A stretch of 64,000 nt of DNA from Streptomyces sp. Q6 (GCF_036967205.1 NZ_CP146022.1:1488001-1552000), one strand, 5' to 3'; shown: positions 38,840-46,478, counted from the first letter of the stretch. Translations and numbers: made by a program. The notes: generated by a model not told the origin, from the letters alone.

Positions 38840-39955
38840 TCAGAACTCCACGCGAGGACGTTCGATGATATCCCGACCAAGCAGGGTTCGAATGTCGGAT
38901 TCTGGAAGGCCGGAACGGTTGATGAAATCGCCGGATGTGACACCAGTTTTTTCCGTGAGCTCCAGTGCCCGACGCAAGAGGACCGGAGTTTCTGGATTAC
39001 CTAGAGAACCTGGCTCTACTTTCCTCCACCCTCGGACGGACAACGCTTTCCATCCTTGCGCGTAGGTGTTTTCGCTCATGACGCCCAGTGTTTTTGCTCG
39101 GACGAGGAGAGCAGCTAGCGAGACGTGCCATTTCGCCTTCAAGCGAAGAAGTGCGGGCCAGTCGAGCCGGTCCGGAAGTTCTGATTTGATGTCGCTGGCA
39201 GGCATTAGGAACGCAGCGGCGAACTCGTGGGCTTGACTCTCAGTAGCCTTGTCGCCAATTTTTCCAGTGACACCATGCAAGACCAGATGGCCTAGCTCGT
39301 GGGCCGCATCGAAACGGGAACGGTCGCGCAGTCCCTTGTCGGCCCCAAGAGCAACCACGGGCCTGTCGGAGAAGTCAACGCAGAATGCATCGACCTTTTC
39401 GATGCCAACGCGGAAGCGGACAACAATAATCCCGTTGATTTCCAGCAGTCGCACAACGTCTTGGACCGGACCGCGTGGGACTTTCCAGTGGCTACGGACC
39501 TGGGCAGCCGCTTGTTCGATATCAGCGGACCGGAGAGGCTGCCCTTCTTCGATTGGCACGCGCGGCAGATTGAGTTCGGGCAACGCAACGTGCTTTTCGA
39601 GCTCAAGCGTGAATTCCCGCGCGAGGTGTACGTAGGCGAGAGCTTGTTGGCGGTCTCGAGGAGAGGTGGATCGAAGACTGCGGAAGAAGCCGTTGACCTG
39701 CTCTTGGGCGGGGGGACGAGCCGGAGCGGCGAAGAACGACGTCGGAACCCGCAACGCGACCGCGAGCCGGCGAAGCGTCGATGTGGCGGGCTTGGTGTGT
39801 CCGTTCTCGAACTGGCTAATCGAGGCTGCGGTGACGGAGCCCACCTCTCTGGCCAGTTGCACCTGGGTGAGCCCCCGCAGTTCGCGTGCCATTCGCAGCC
39901 GGGCACGATCGAACAGGGCGGCGATGTCGCCGGGGTCCAGTTGTGGGTCGTTCAC
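38840..39955 (-). CDS. HTH (XRE)–ImmA/IrrE metallopeptidase fusion, probable CBASS regulator
   Basis: 371 aa from GTG 39955, with GGGAGG seven bases upstream; longer versions enter non-coding-like sequence. The N-terminal XRE helix-turn-helix (LRGLTQVQLAREVGSVTAAS, ISQFENGHTKPA) is followed by an ImmA/IrrE zinc-peptidase domain with HELGH (~residue 248) in RSRFDAAHELGHLVLHG and a downstream Glu in ESQAHEFAAAFLMP. Such fused proteins regulate mobile-element genes, and damage or infection may switch them. CBASS loci often encode a separate HTH (CapH) and metallopeptidase (CapP); this single-chain version, divergent from the CBASS operon, looks like an equivalent. That role is inferred. A 20-bp palindrome lies 25 bp upstream of its start. 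Confidence 0.9.
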   Translation of the reverse strand: MNDPQLDPGDIAALFDRARLRMARELRGLTQVQLAREVGSVTAASISQFENGHTKPATSTLRRLAVALRVPTSFFAAPARPPAQEQVNGFFRSLRSTSPRDRQQALAYVHLAREFTLELEKHVALPELNLPRVPIEEGQPLRSADIEQAAAQVRSHWKVPRGPVQDVVRLLEINGIIVVRFRVGIEKVDAFCVDFSDRPVVALGADKGLRDRSRFDAAHELGHLVLHGVTGKIGDKATESQAHEFAAAFLMPASDIKSELPDRLDWPALLRLKAKWHVSLAALLVRAKTLGVMSENTYAQGWKALSVRGWRKVEPGSLGNPETPVLLRRALELTEKTGVTSGDFINRSGLPESDIRTLLGRDIIERPRVEF

Positions 39956-39979
39956 GTCGCTCGCCTCCCGGCCAGTCGA

Positions 39980-39999
39980 CGTCCGCTGATCAGCGGACG
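39980..39999. promoter_or_regulatory. Perfect 20-bp palindrome, probable XRE operator
   Basis: CGTCCGCTGATCAGCGGACG is perfectly self-complementary and sits in the divergent control region between the HTH–ImmA/IrrE gene and the CBASS operon. It is a strong candidate binding site for the XRE dimer. Confidence 0.7.
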
Positions 40000-40103
40000 C
40001 TTCTCGATCTTGAGTACTCCGCTCGCATCTTAGGCACACCTTGGTTACCGGTCGGTCAAATCGCTCAGCTCCGGCCGGACGCACCCGAGGAAAGTGTGTC
40101 GAG

Positions 40104-40146
40104 TTGCATCCCCGCCCCGTCATGTACTCTACCTATCGCACGGAAG
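40104..40146 (+). promoter_or_regulatory. Putative CBASS operon promoter, short leader
   Basis: TTGCAT (40104-40109), a 15-bp spacer and TACTCT (40125-40130) make a weak sigma-70-type promoter, placing transcription start about 10 nt before ATG 40147. No good ribosome-binding site is present (GGAAG abuts the ATG), fitting near-leaderless translation. The spacer is shorter than ideal. Confidence 0.35.
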
Positions 40147-41106
40147 ATGATGTTCAAATCTGAGGTGACCCGCCAGCGGTGGGGGGACGGAGCTGAGGTG
40201 CTGAGAGTTCAGGAGTGCGTGCTGTCCAACGAGGTGATCACCGCCGACTCGGCGGAGACCACCTTGTGGGACGCCATCGTGGTGCCGGAGGGGATCAAGG
40301 AGCGGTTGCGCAACCAAACCGTGTTGTCGCTGCTTGTGCGGCCTGACCTGCCGTTTGCGGTGACGGCGCTGCACGGCCTGTGCACGCTCTACGGTCCTCC
40401 TGGTACCGGCAAGACGACCCTGGCGCGGGGTCTGCCGGCGCAGGTCGCCCGCTACGTCGGTGGAGGCGCGGTTCGACGGATCGAGATCAACCCGCACGGG
40501 CTAATGAGCGCCGAGCACGGGCAGTCGCAGCAGCGGGTCAGCGAGCTGCTCGGCGAGTACGTTCCGGGCCTCGCGTCGGATGGCGTGCCGACCGTGGTGA
40601 TTCTCGACGAGGTCGAGTCGATGGCTGTGGCCCGCTCGGCGGCGTCGCTGGCCGCCAACCCGGCCGACGTCCACCGCGCCACGGACGCGGTGCTCACTGC
40701 CTTGGATCTCAACGCCGCCGAGCACCCGCACCTGTTCTTCGTCGCGACCAGCAACTTCACCACCGCTCTGGACGAGGCGTTCCTCTCCCGCTCCGACGCC
40801 GCCATCCTCGTCCCGCTTCCCGAGCCGGAGGCACTGCGGAAGATCCTGGCCTCCACGCTGCTGATGCTGGCCGACAAGTACCCCGCCTTGGGCGAGCTTG
40901 CGCGCTCCTCGGTGGTGGACCGCATCGCCGAGGCGGCTCACGGACTGGACGGCCGCCGTACGCGCAAGGTGGTCTTCGAAGCCCTGGCTCAGCGGCTGGA
41001 CACGGTGCTGGACCCCGGCAGCCTGACCGAAGGCGACCTGGCCGCCGCGGTGCACAACGCCGTCGCGGAAACGGGCCAGCCGGAGGTGTCCCGTGCGGCG
41101 CGCTAG
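40147..41106 (+). CDS. cap6: TRIP13/Pch2-like AAA+ ATPase of type III CBASS (Cap6)
   Basis: 319 aa. Walker A GPPGTGKT (83-90), Walker B VVILDEVESM (150-159), sensor TSNFTTALDEAFLSRSD (201-217). The 'DEVES' and 'TSN...AF..R.D' arrangement is that of TRIP13/Pch2. In type III CBASS this ATPase unfolds the HORMA protein, releases it from the CD-NTase and keeps the system off until infection. The start is ATG 40147 or 40150. The first gene of a five-gene operon; its end overlaps the next gene by 14 bp. Confidence 0.92.
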   Translation: MMFKSEVTRQRWGDGAEVLRVQECVLSNEVITADSAETTLWDAIVVPEGIKERLRNQTVLSLLVRPDLPFAVTALHGLCTLYGPPGTGKTTLARGLPAQVARYVGGGAVRRIEINPHGLMSAEHGQSQQRVSELLGEYVPGLASDGVPTVVILDEVESMAVARSAASLAANPADVHRATDAVLTALDLNAAEHPHLFFVATSNFTTALDEAFLSRSDAAILVPLPEPEALRKILASTLLMLADKYPALGELARSSVVDRIAEAAHGLDGRRTRKVVFEALAQRLDTVLDPGSLTEGDLAAAVHNAVAETGQPEVSRAAR

Positions 41107-41572
41107 GCAGGTGGCGGCCTCCCCCACGCGCAGCGCCAGCGGAACCTGGGCGGTGATCTCGGACCTCGTGGCGGATACCGTGGCGCAGTCCTCCGCGCTG
41201 TCCCGCGACGAGGCGGTGCAGGCGATGTCGGCCGCCGAGGCAATCGGGCGGATGCTGATCGCGGCAGGGCACCTGCAGCAGCACCCGATCACCCTGGTGG
41301 CCGGCAAGGTGCACTGCGAGATCACGACGGTGTCCGGCACGGCGGCGCTGACGTTGGAGGAGAACCTCAACCCGGTCCCCGGCGCGGCGGGCGCCGACGA
41401 TTTCACGATCCACCTGCCGTCCCCGACCCCGCTCCAGGAGCAGGTGAAGGCAGCCGTCGATGGTCACGCCCGGTTGTCCGACGCTGTCCCGCCCGCTCCG
41501 GAGACGAAGGCGGCCAGCTCCGGTCCGCTGATCGACCGTGAGGCTCTGCGTCGGGCGGTGACCCAGCGATGA
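41093..41572 (+). CDS. Unrecognised CBASS-operon protein (159 aa) between Cap6 and HORMA
   Basis: Starts at GTG 41093 (alternative GTG 41111) and overlaps both neighbours: 14 bp with cap6 and ATGA with the HORMA gene, so it is made with them. The first ~95 residues look folded, with a helix (SRDEAVQAMSAAEAIGRMLI) and strands (HPITLVAGKVHCEITTVSG, AALTLEENL). The last ~55 are Pro/Ala-rich and probably disordered, ending PLIDREALRRAVTQR. I do not recognise the family. By position it may partner the HORMA protein, for example supplying a closure peptide or acting as a sensor; this is a guess. Confidence 0.8.
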   Translation: MRRARQVAASPTRSASGTWAVISDLVADTVAQSSALSRDEAVQAMSAAEAIGRMLIAAGHLQQHPITLVAGKVHCEITTVSGTAALTLEENLNPVPGAAGADDFTIHLPSPTPLQEQVKAAVDGHARLSDAVPPAPETKAASSGPLIDREALRRAVTQR

Positions 41573-42072
41573 CCTCCACCTATACCTACAGCTACACCCG
41601 GACCCACACCGCCACGCACCTGACCGACGTCATCCTCGGCACCATCACCGACATCCTCGCCGACCTGGGGATCAACATGGACCGGCTGCATCGCGACTGG
41701 GTGCAGAACGAGAACGCGATCAAGGCGTGGATCGAGGAGGGCTCACTCGACACGGTCGTCCTCGAGTGCCACCAGTCCTCGGGCGCCGTGGCGCCGGTGA
41801 TCGAGTTCCCGGTCTCCTACACCACCGCCGGCGACGGCAACGCCGAGTTCACCGCCTCTCGTGCCCGAGCCGCCCGGTTCCGGGCCAAGTTCGACCAGGT
41901 GCCCGCGGGCACCACCTACCGGCTGTTCTGCACCTTCAACGGGCCCCGCACCCCGCAACCGGGTTGGGGCCCCGGCCAGCGGTCGAGCACCGACGGCCTG
42001 CGCGGCATCACCTTCGGCACCCTCGGCTCCGCCCCACACGCCTCGACCGGCATGCGGTACTACCACACCTGA
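41569..42072 (+). CDS. cap7: Bacterial HORMA-domain protein (Cap7, family 1)
   Basis: 167 aa. The N-terminus TYTYSYTRTHTATHLTDVIL followed by GTITDILADLGI is the bacterial HORMA family 1 pattern. The C-terminal part (ARFRAKFDQVPAGTTYRLFC) would form the safety belt. HORMA proteins sense an infection-linked peptide, close on it and then activate the CD-NTase; Cap6 reopens them. ATG 41569 overlaps the upstream stop. 24 bp separate it from the CD-NTase gene. Assignment rests on motif recall and the TRIP13/CD-NTase context. Confidence 0.88.
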   Translation: MTSTYTYSYTRTHTATHLTDVILGTITDILADLGINMDRLHRDWVQNENAIKAWIEEGSLDTVVLECHQSSGAVAPVIEFPVSYTTAGDGNAEFTASRARAARFRAKFDQVPAGTTYRLFCTFNGPRTPQPGWGPGQRSSTDGLRGITFGTLGSAPHASTGMRYYHT

Positions 42073-42096
42073 GGCCACGAGCAGGAAGACACCGCT

Positions 42097-42963
42097 ATGG
42101 GATACATCGACGACGCCTTCACCAAGCTCAAGCACAACCTGGAGATCACCCAGACCGAGCAGAACCTGGCGAAGGCACGGCACGAGGCCATCCGCGATTT
42201 CGTCCGGTCGCACTGGGACCTCGCCGACGATTTCCTCACCGGCAGCTACCGGCGCGACACCAAGACGAAGAAGCTCAAGGACATCGATATCTTCGTGGTC
42301 CTCGACGCCAACGGCTCCCAGGCCGACTTCCGCGATCAGGCGCCCATCCAAGTGATCAACGCCCTGGAGACCCTGCTCCGTCAGAAGTGGAGCGCTGCCG
42401 CCCGCGACGGCATGGCCGTCGTCATCCCCTACGGCCCCGACGACGAGGTCATGTCGATCGACGTGGTCCCCGCCTTCAAGCGAGGCGAGGGCGGCTACTA
42501 CATCCCCAATCCCTCGGCAGGCGACTGGATCGCGACCAACCCCAAGCGCCACCACGAGCTGAGCATCGCCAAGAACGCCGACTGCGACGGCAAGTACGTG
42601 CCCTTCGTCAAGATGGTCAAGGGCATCAACCGCGAACTCGGTGAGCCCGTGTCGCCCTCCTTCCTGCTGGAGGTCATGGCCCAGTCGCTGGTGAAACCGC
42701 CGATAGGGCGCTACCAGGACGAGATCGTGCTGTTCTTGGCCACCGCCGCCGAACGCATCGGCGACGAGTGGCCTGACCCCGCTGGCCTGGGCGGTGACGT
42801 CAACGCCGTCATGAACGCGACTCAGAGGCTCGCCGCGGCCAACGCACTCACCCAGGCCCGCGCCATCGCGGAGCGGGCGGTCGACCTGGAGGACGAGGGC
42901 CAGGAGCGCGCTGCCTACGACGAGTGGAAGAAGCTGTTCGGGAACAGGATGACCAGGCCATGA
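42097..42963 (+). CDS. cdn: CBASS cyclic-oligonucleotide synthase (CD-NTase, SMODS)
   Basis: 288 aa nucleotidyltransferase. Active site: GS at 49-50 in FLTGSYRRDTKTK, the metal-binding acidic pair in KDIDIFVVL (62-64), and the third acidic residue in SIDVVPAF (~122). This is the SMODS layout of CD-NTases, which make a cyclic di- or tri-nucleotide alarm signal on phage infection. The C-terminal helical domain (SPSFLLEVMAQSL) completes the fold. AGGAAG lies before ATG 42097. The stop overlaps the effector start (ATGA), keeping synthase and effector in fixed ratio. Base specificity and clade cannot be set from sequence alone. Confidence 0.93.
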   Translation: MGYIDDAFTKLKHNLEITQTEQNLAKARHEAIRDFVRSHWDLADDFLTGSYRRDTKTKKLKDIDIFVVLDANGSQADFRDQAPIQVINALETLLRQKWSAAARDGMAVVIPYGPDDEVMSIDVVPAFKRGEGGYYIPNPSAGDWIATNPKRHHELSIAKNADCDGKYVPFVKMVKGINRELGEPVSPSFLLEVMAQSLVKPPIGRYQDEIVLFLATAAERIGDEWPDPAGLGGDVNAVMNATQRLAAANALTQARAIAERAVDLEDEGQERAAYDEWKKLFGNRMTRP

Positions 42964-43928
42964 ACCTCTCCACAGACCCCGGGGGCGTTCACGGGATACC
43001 GCCTCGGGCTATCCACGAGCGGCAGTTCGACGACGACATGTTGCTTATCCAGCGCGCCGCGTCGGCAAGCCACCAACGCGGCCAGCTCCTCGAAGCTGTG
43101 CGCGTCACCGCCGCCGTTCTGCTCGCCGCCGCCGGTGTCCTGATCACACTGTCCGGCCACGGCCGGACAGTCGTCTCGATCGTCGGGTTCTTCTGGTTCG
43201 TCGTCTCCGCGTTCCTGCTTAAGGGCCTCGCCGGGAGCACCGCCCGCCAGGGCGCCCTGCTCCAAGAGATGTTCGACGTCGCCCTGTTCCACTTGCCGTG
43301 GCGCGCCACCGTTGCAGGCGACCCCATCCCCGAACCCGACGTCCGCCGTCTCGCGCGCAAGCTCCCCCGAGGCGGCCCGAAGGACAAGCGCATCACTGAC
43401 GGTTGGTACGACCCCACCCACGACGTCCACCACCCCTACGACGTGTTCATTGCTCAGGAACAGAACCTCGCCTGGGACGCTCGTCTTCGCCGTCGCTATA
43501 GCTACGTCATCGCTGCCGTTGCGTTGCTGTGGGCCGCCATCGGCTTTCTCGCCGGCTTGGTGGTCGCGGACGCCACTCTGGGCGACACTCTCCTCAGCTT
43601 CTTCGTCCCATCCCTGGCGGTCTACCAGATCGCTTACGAAATCTGGTCCGGCCAACGCAAAGTGGCTGACGAACGCGACCGACTCACCAAGGTCGTCAAC
43701 ACCGAGCTACACAGCGGACGCCCAGGCCCCGTCCCTGACGACGAATGGCGCCGCCTTCGAAGCGTTGCACGGGACGTGCAGGACGGCGTACTCCGCACCC
43801 GCCTGGACACCACCCGAGTACCCGAGTGGTTCTACAAGCGTTTCCGCGACGACGACGAACGCGACTTCGGCGACACTGCAGAAGGCCACCGCGTCCGCCT
43901 CGCGCAAAACACACCCCCATCCGCGTAG
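42960..43928 (+). CDS. S-4TM pore-forming effector of CBASS
   Basis: 322 aa with four predicted transmembrane helices in two pairs: VTAAVLLAAAGVLITLSG and VVSIVGFFWFVVSAFLLKGL, then YVIAAVALLWAAIGFLAGLV and LLSFFVPSLAVYQIAYEIW, with ~110 soluble residues between. QFDDDMLLIQRAA at the start and WDARLRRRYSY before TM3 fit the S-4TM (SMODS-associated 4TM) family. Such effectors are thought to open membrane pores when they bind the cyclic nucleotide, killing the infected cell. Coupled to the CD-NTase by ATGA; last gene before the right transposon end. Confidence 0.9.
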   Translation: MNLSTDPGGVHGIPPRAIHERQFDDDMLLIQRAASASHQRGQLLEAVRVTAAVLLAAAGVLITLSGHGRTVVSIVGFFWFVVSAFLLKGLAGSTARQGALLQEMFDVALFHLPWRATVAGDPIPEPDVRRLARKLPRGGPKDKRITDGWYDPTHDVHHPYDVFIAQEQNLAWDARLRRRYSYVIAAVALLWAAIGFLAGLVVADATLGDTLLSFFVPSLAVYQIAYEIWSGQRKVADERDRLTKVVNTELHSGRPGPVPDDEWRRLRSVARDVQDGVLRTRLDTTRVPEWFYKRFRDDDERDFGDTAEGHRVRLAQNTPPSA

Positions 43929-44017
43929 TTCGTTGGGCGGGATGCTCCCAGCCCGCCCAACCGACCCACCGCGACTAAGAGCGGCGCACACGCTCACGCA
44001 CAGTGAACGCCGAAATC

Positions 44018-44125
44018 TCAAGGTCCGCCAAGTAGGCCTCTCAAGATCCGCCAAACAGAATTCTCTACGCGCTCCTGACCTCTGCATCTCAGAACACGAT
44101 CCGCCAAGTAAAGATCTCGGTCACA
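44018..44125 (-). repeat. Right transposon end with three TnsB-type binding repeats
   Basis: Inverted relative to the left end: AAGGTCCGCCAAGTAGGC (44021-44038), CAAGATCCGCCAAACAG (44042-44058) and the terminal GATCCGCCAAGTAAAGAT (44098-44115), ending in CTCGGTCACA at 44125. All share the TCCGCCAA core, the complement of the left-end TTGGCGGA. Confidence 0.88.
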
Positions 44126-44130
44126 CTCCG
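44126..44130. repeat. Right target-site duplication (CTCCG) of the Tn7-like element
   Basis: CTCCG follows the right terminus and matches 28014-28018. Confidence 0.9.
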
Positions 44131-44169
44131 GACGCGCCCGAGCCCTTCGGCCGGCGGACGGGCCCGGGG

Positions 44170-45660
44170 TCACACGGCGACGTGCCGGGTGTCGGCGGGG
44201 CCCTCGGCGGCGAGGCCGTGCTGCTCGTCCTCGGGGCGCGCCCGCTCGGGCAGCAGGAAGGTGATCGCGAGGAACGCCAGCAGAAGACAGGCCTGGACGA
44301 TCAGCGCGCGGCGGAAGCCGCCGGTGAAGTCACCGGTCTCGGCGCGGGCGAAGAACACCGATCCGAAGATCGCGACGCCGATGGATCCGCCGACCGCCTG
44401 CACGGCCGACAGCACTCCGGAGGCGGAGCCGATCTCGTCGTCGTCGACGGCGGCGAGGATGAAGCCGAACAGGGCGGCGATCACCATGCCGGCCCCGATG
44501 CCCGCCACCGTGACGCCGGGGGCGATGTCCCAGATCGAGAACGAGGCGGCGTCGAGACCGTCCAGTTCGCACCACAACAGGACCGCTCCGGCCAGCTGGA
44601 TCAGCGGACCGATCTGGAGCACCCGGCGGCCGATCCGGTCGGCGAGGAACGCGCCGCTGACGGCTCCACCGATCGCGGTGCCGACGGCGAGCGGCAGGTT
44701 GCCGAGTCCCGCCTCACCGGCGGTGAAGTGCTGACCGATCTGGAGGAAGAGGGTGAGGACGAGCTGTGTGCCGATCAGGCCGCCGAAGAACAGGGCGATG
44801 CCGCCGAGTCCGACGGTGAAGGCGGGTTTGCGCAGCAGGCCGGGGGTGACCAGAGGGTCCCGGCCCGCGGCGGCGGTACGGCGCTGCTGCACGGCGAACA
44901 GACCGAATCCGATCGCGGCGCCGGCCATGCACAGCCACGTCCACAGCGGCCAGCCGTCCTCCTGCCCCTGATTGAGGGGCAGGACCAGCAGGGCGCAGGA
45001 GAGCACGACCAGGGCAGCGCCGTTCATGTCGACGCGTACCGTGCGGTCGCCCGGCTTCCGCGGGACGAACTTCGCGGCGATGACCAGGGCGGCGAGGCCG
45101 ATGGGCAGGTTGACCAGGAAGACGGAGCGCCAGCCCAGGCCGAAGAAGTCACCCTCGATGAGGAAGCCGCCGAGGACCGGGCCGATGATGCCGCCCAGGC
45201 CGAGGACCGGGCCGAAGATCGCGAAGACCTTGGTGAGTTCGGGCCCGGAGAAGTTCTCCCGCAGCAGGCCGAGCCCCTGGGGCAGCAGCATCGCCCCGGC
45301 CATGCCCTGCACCAGCCGGAAGGCGATCAGCGACTCGATGTTCGGAGCGATCGCGCAGAGCAGGGAACTGGCGGTGAAGGCGGTCAGGCCGATCAGGAAC
45401 ATGCGGCGGCGCCCGTAGCGGTCGCCGAGCCGCCCGCCGAGCACGAGTCCGGCTCCCAGCGTGAGGGCGTAGCCGCCGATCACCCACTGGAGACCGACGG
45501 AGCCGGCGCCGAGCGACTTCTCCAGGTCCGGTCCGGCGACGTTGACGATCGACGCGTCCAGGAGGTCCATGAGCTCCGCGATGATCATCACGGCCAGGAT
45601 CAGCCACCGCCATCGCTGGGGTCCGACGGCCTCTTCGGTCTTGGGGGACGGGTCACGCAT
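44170..45660 (-). CDS. MFS multidrug exporter, DHA2 (EmrB/QacA) family
   Basis: 496 aa, about 14 transmembrane helices. Signatures: LLDASIVNVAGPDLEKSL (motif D), GGRLGDRYGRRRMFLIGL (motif A) and GPVLGLGGIIGPVLGGFL (motif C, antiporter). Exports drugs with proton antiport; substrate unknown. Start ATG 45660 was chosen because GGAGGT lies eight bases upstream. It is divergent from a MarR gene, with an operator in the shared gap, so ligand-relieved MarR repression is likely. The transposon's right end lies 44 bp past its stop, so this gene's 3' end is a candidate TniQ attachment landmark. Confidence 0.93.
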   Translation of the reverse strand: MRDPSPKTEEAVGPQRWRWLILAVMIIAELMDLLDASIVNVAGPDLEKSLGAGSVGLQWVIGGYALTLGAGLVLGGRLGDRYGRRRMFLIGLTAFTASSLLCAIAPNIESLIAFRLVQGMAGAMLLPQGLGLLRENFSGPELTKVFAIFGPVLGLGGIIGPVLGGFLIEGDFFGLGWRSVFLVNLPIGLAALVIAAKFVPRKPGDRTVRVDMNGAALVVLSCALLVLPLNQGQEDGWPLWTWLCMAGAAIGFGLFAVQQRRTAAAGRDPLVTPGLLRKPAFTVGLGGIALFFGGLIGTQLVLTLFLQIGQHFTAGEAGLGNLPLAVGTAIGGAVSGAFLADRIGRRVLQIGPLIQLAGAVLLWCELDGLDAASFSIWDIAPGVTVAGIGAGMVIAALFGFILAAVDDDEIGSASGVLSAVQAVGGSIGVAIFGSVFFARAETGDFTGGFRRALIVQACLLLAFLAITFLLPERARPEDEQHGLAAEGPADTRHVAV

Positions 45661-45677
45661 GGTTGATACCTCCACGA

Positions 45678-45724
45678 TGGAATAATTCCACGGTGAAGGT
45701 AAAGTGAGGACGGTAGGTTGTCAA
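45678..45724 (-). promoter_or_regulatory. MFS promoter with MarR operator over the start site
   Basis: Minus strand: -35 TTGACA (45724-45719), 17-bp spacer, -10 TACCTT (45701-45696). The inverted repeat TGGAA-TAA-TTCCA (45678-45690) covers the expected transcription start, a typical MarR-repressed layout. Confidence 0.7.
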
Positions 45725-45775
45725 AGTGGTCGCCGACGCGGGGTGCGCGGCAGCGGAGAAGGGTGACGGGCCTCC

Positions 45776-46294
45776 ATGGACGAAGCGATGCACGACGGCG
45801 TCGCGGCGCAGCGCGAGCGGCTGATGGAAGGGCTGAGGATCTACGGCGGCCACTACGCCGAGCTCGGTCGGCGCTTCGCCACCTGGCTGGGCCTGCACTC
45901 CACCGACGCGACCGCGGTACTGGAGATCGCCGCAGCGGAAGAGCGCGGCACCCTGCTGTCACCGGCACGGCTGAGCGAGCGCATCTCCCTCTCGACGGGC
46001 GCCACGACCGCCCTCCTGAACCGCCTCGAAGCGGCGGGCCACATCACCCGTACCCGCGAGCACCCGGACCGGCGCATCGTGTCCCTGCGCAGCGGCGCGC
46101 ACATCCAGGAACGGGCGGACGAGTTCTTCGGCCCGCTCGCCCACCGCCTCGACGCGGCGATGGCGCAGTACCCGCCGGACCTCCTGGCCCGGTTCGAGTC
46201 GTTCGTGGCCGATCTGAACTCCACGATGGACGCCCACCTCGCGGAGCCGCTCACGACGACCCCGGACTCCCCCGGCGGCGTCGCGCAGAACTGA
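45776..46294 (+). CDS. MarR-family transcriptional regulator
   Basis: 172 aa with the MarR winged helix: RLSERISLSTGATTALLNRL (recognition helix) and ITRTREHPDRRIVSLR (wing, with the conserved D-x-R-x5-L/T). N- and C-terminal helices form the dimer. Divergent from the MFS exporter gene and probably its ligand-responsive repressor through the operator at 45678-45690. Confidence 0.92.
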   Translation: MDEAMHDGVAAQRERLMEGLRIYGGHYAELGRRFATWLGLHSTDATAVLEIAAAEERGTLLSPARLSERISLSTGATTALLNRLEAAGHITRTREHPDRRIVSLRSGAHIQERADEFFGPLAHRLDAAMAQYPPDLLARFESFVADLNSTMDAHLAEPLTTTPDSPGGVAQN

Positions 46295-46309
46295 GGCCGG
46301 GCGGACCGA

Positions 46310-46440
46310 CAGGGGCCGACCCCCGCCGCCGACCCGCCGCCGACCCGCCACCGACCCGCCAGTGACTGGCCGCTGACCTGCCACTGGCTGACCACTGACC
46401 TGCCGCTGACCGGCCACTGACCGGCCGCCGACCGATCGCC
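46310..46440. repeat. Degenerate ~10-11-bp tandem repeats in MarR–TetR gap
   Basis: About a dozen imperfect units of the form C-GACC-CGCC-GC / TGACCTGCCACTG run through the gap after the MarR stop. Short runs (ACCCGCCGCCGACCCGCC) are near-exact, then diverge. No coding function is assigned on either strand. Confidence 0.65.
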
Positions 46441-46478
46441 CCGACGAGCCGTCGCCGCCGGGCCAGCGCGCCCATCGA

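Larger units (their letters stand above)
28019..44125. mobile_element. Tn7-like transposon (TnsA/B/C/TniQ) carrying a type III CBASS system, 16.1 kb
   Basis: Both ends are visible. The left end (28019) reads TGCGACCGAGAT and the right end, on the complement from 44125, reads TGTGACCGAGAT. Both continue with near-identical sequence to TACTTGGCGGA (24 of 26 positions match over the terminal stretch). Outside the ends is a 5-bp direct duplication, CTCCG, at 28014-28018 and 44126-44130, as made by Tn7/Tn5053-type transposases. Additional TTGGCGGA repeats lie inside each end. Transposition genes are at 31219-38833, three unknown genes are left cargo (28282-31080), and a CBASS operon with its regulator is right cargo (38840-43928). 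tnsB is broken by an IS701-type insertion, so the element is probably no longer mobile by itself. Deleting it would leave an argC–MFS intergenic gap of about 130 bp. Confidence 0.94.

Noticed and set aside
43312-45666. Plus-strand frame spanning the transposon right end and the MFS gene
   Set aside because: Crosses a mobile-element boundary and is antisense to a clear MFS gene; Gln/Glu/Gly-rich shadow.
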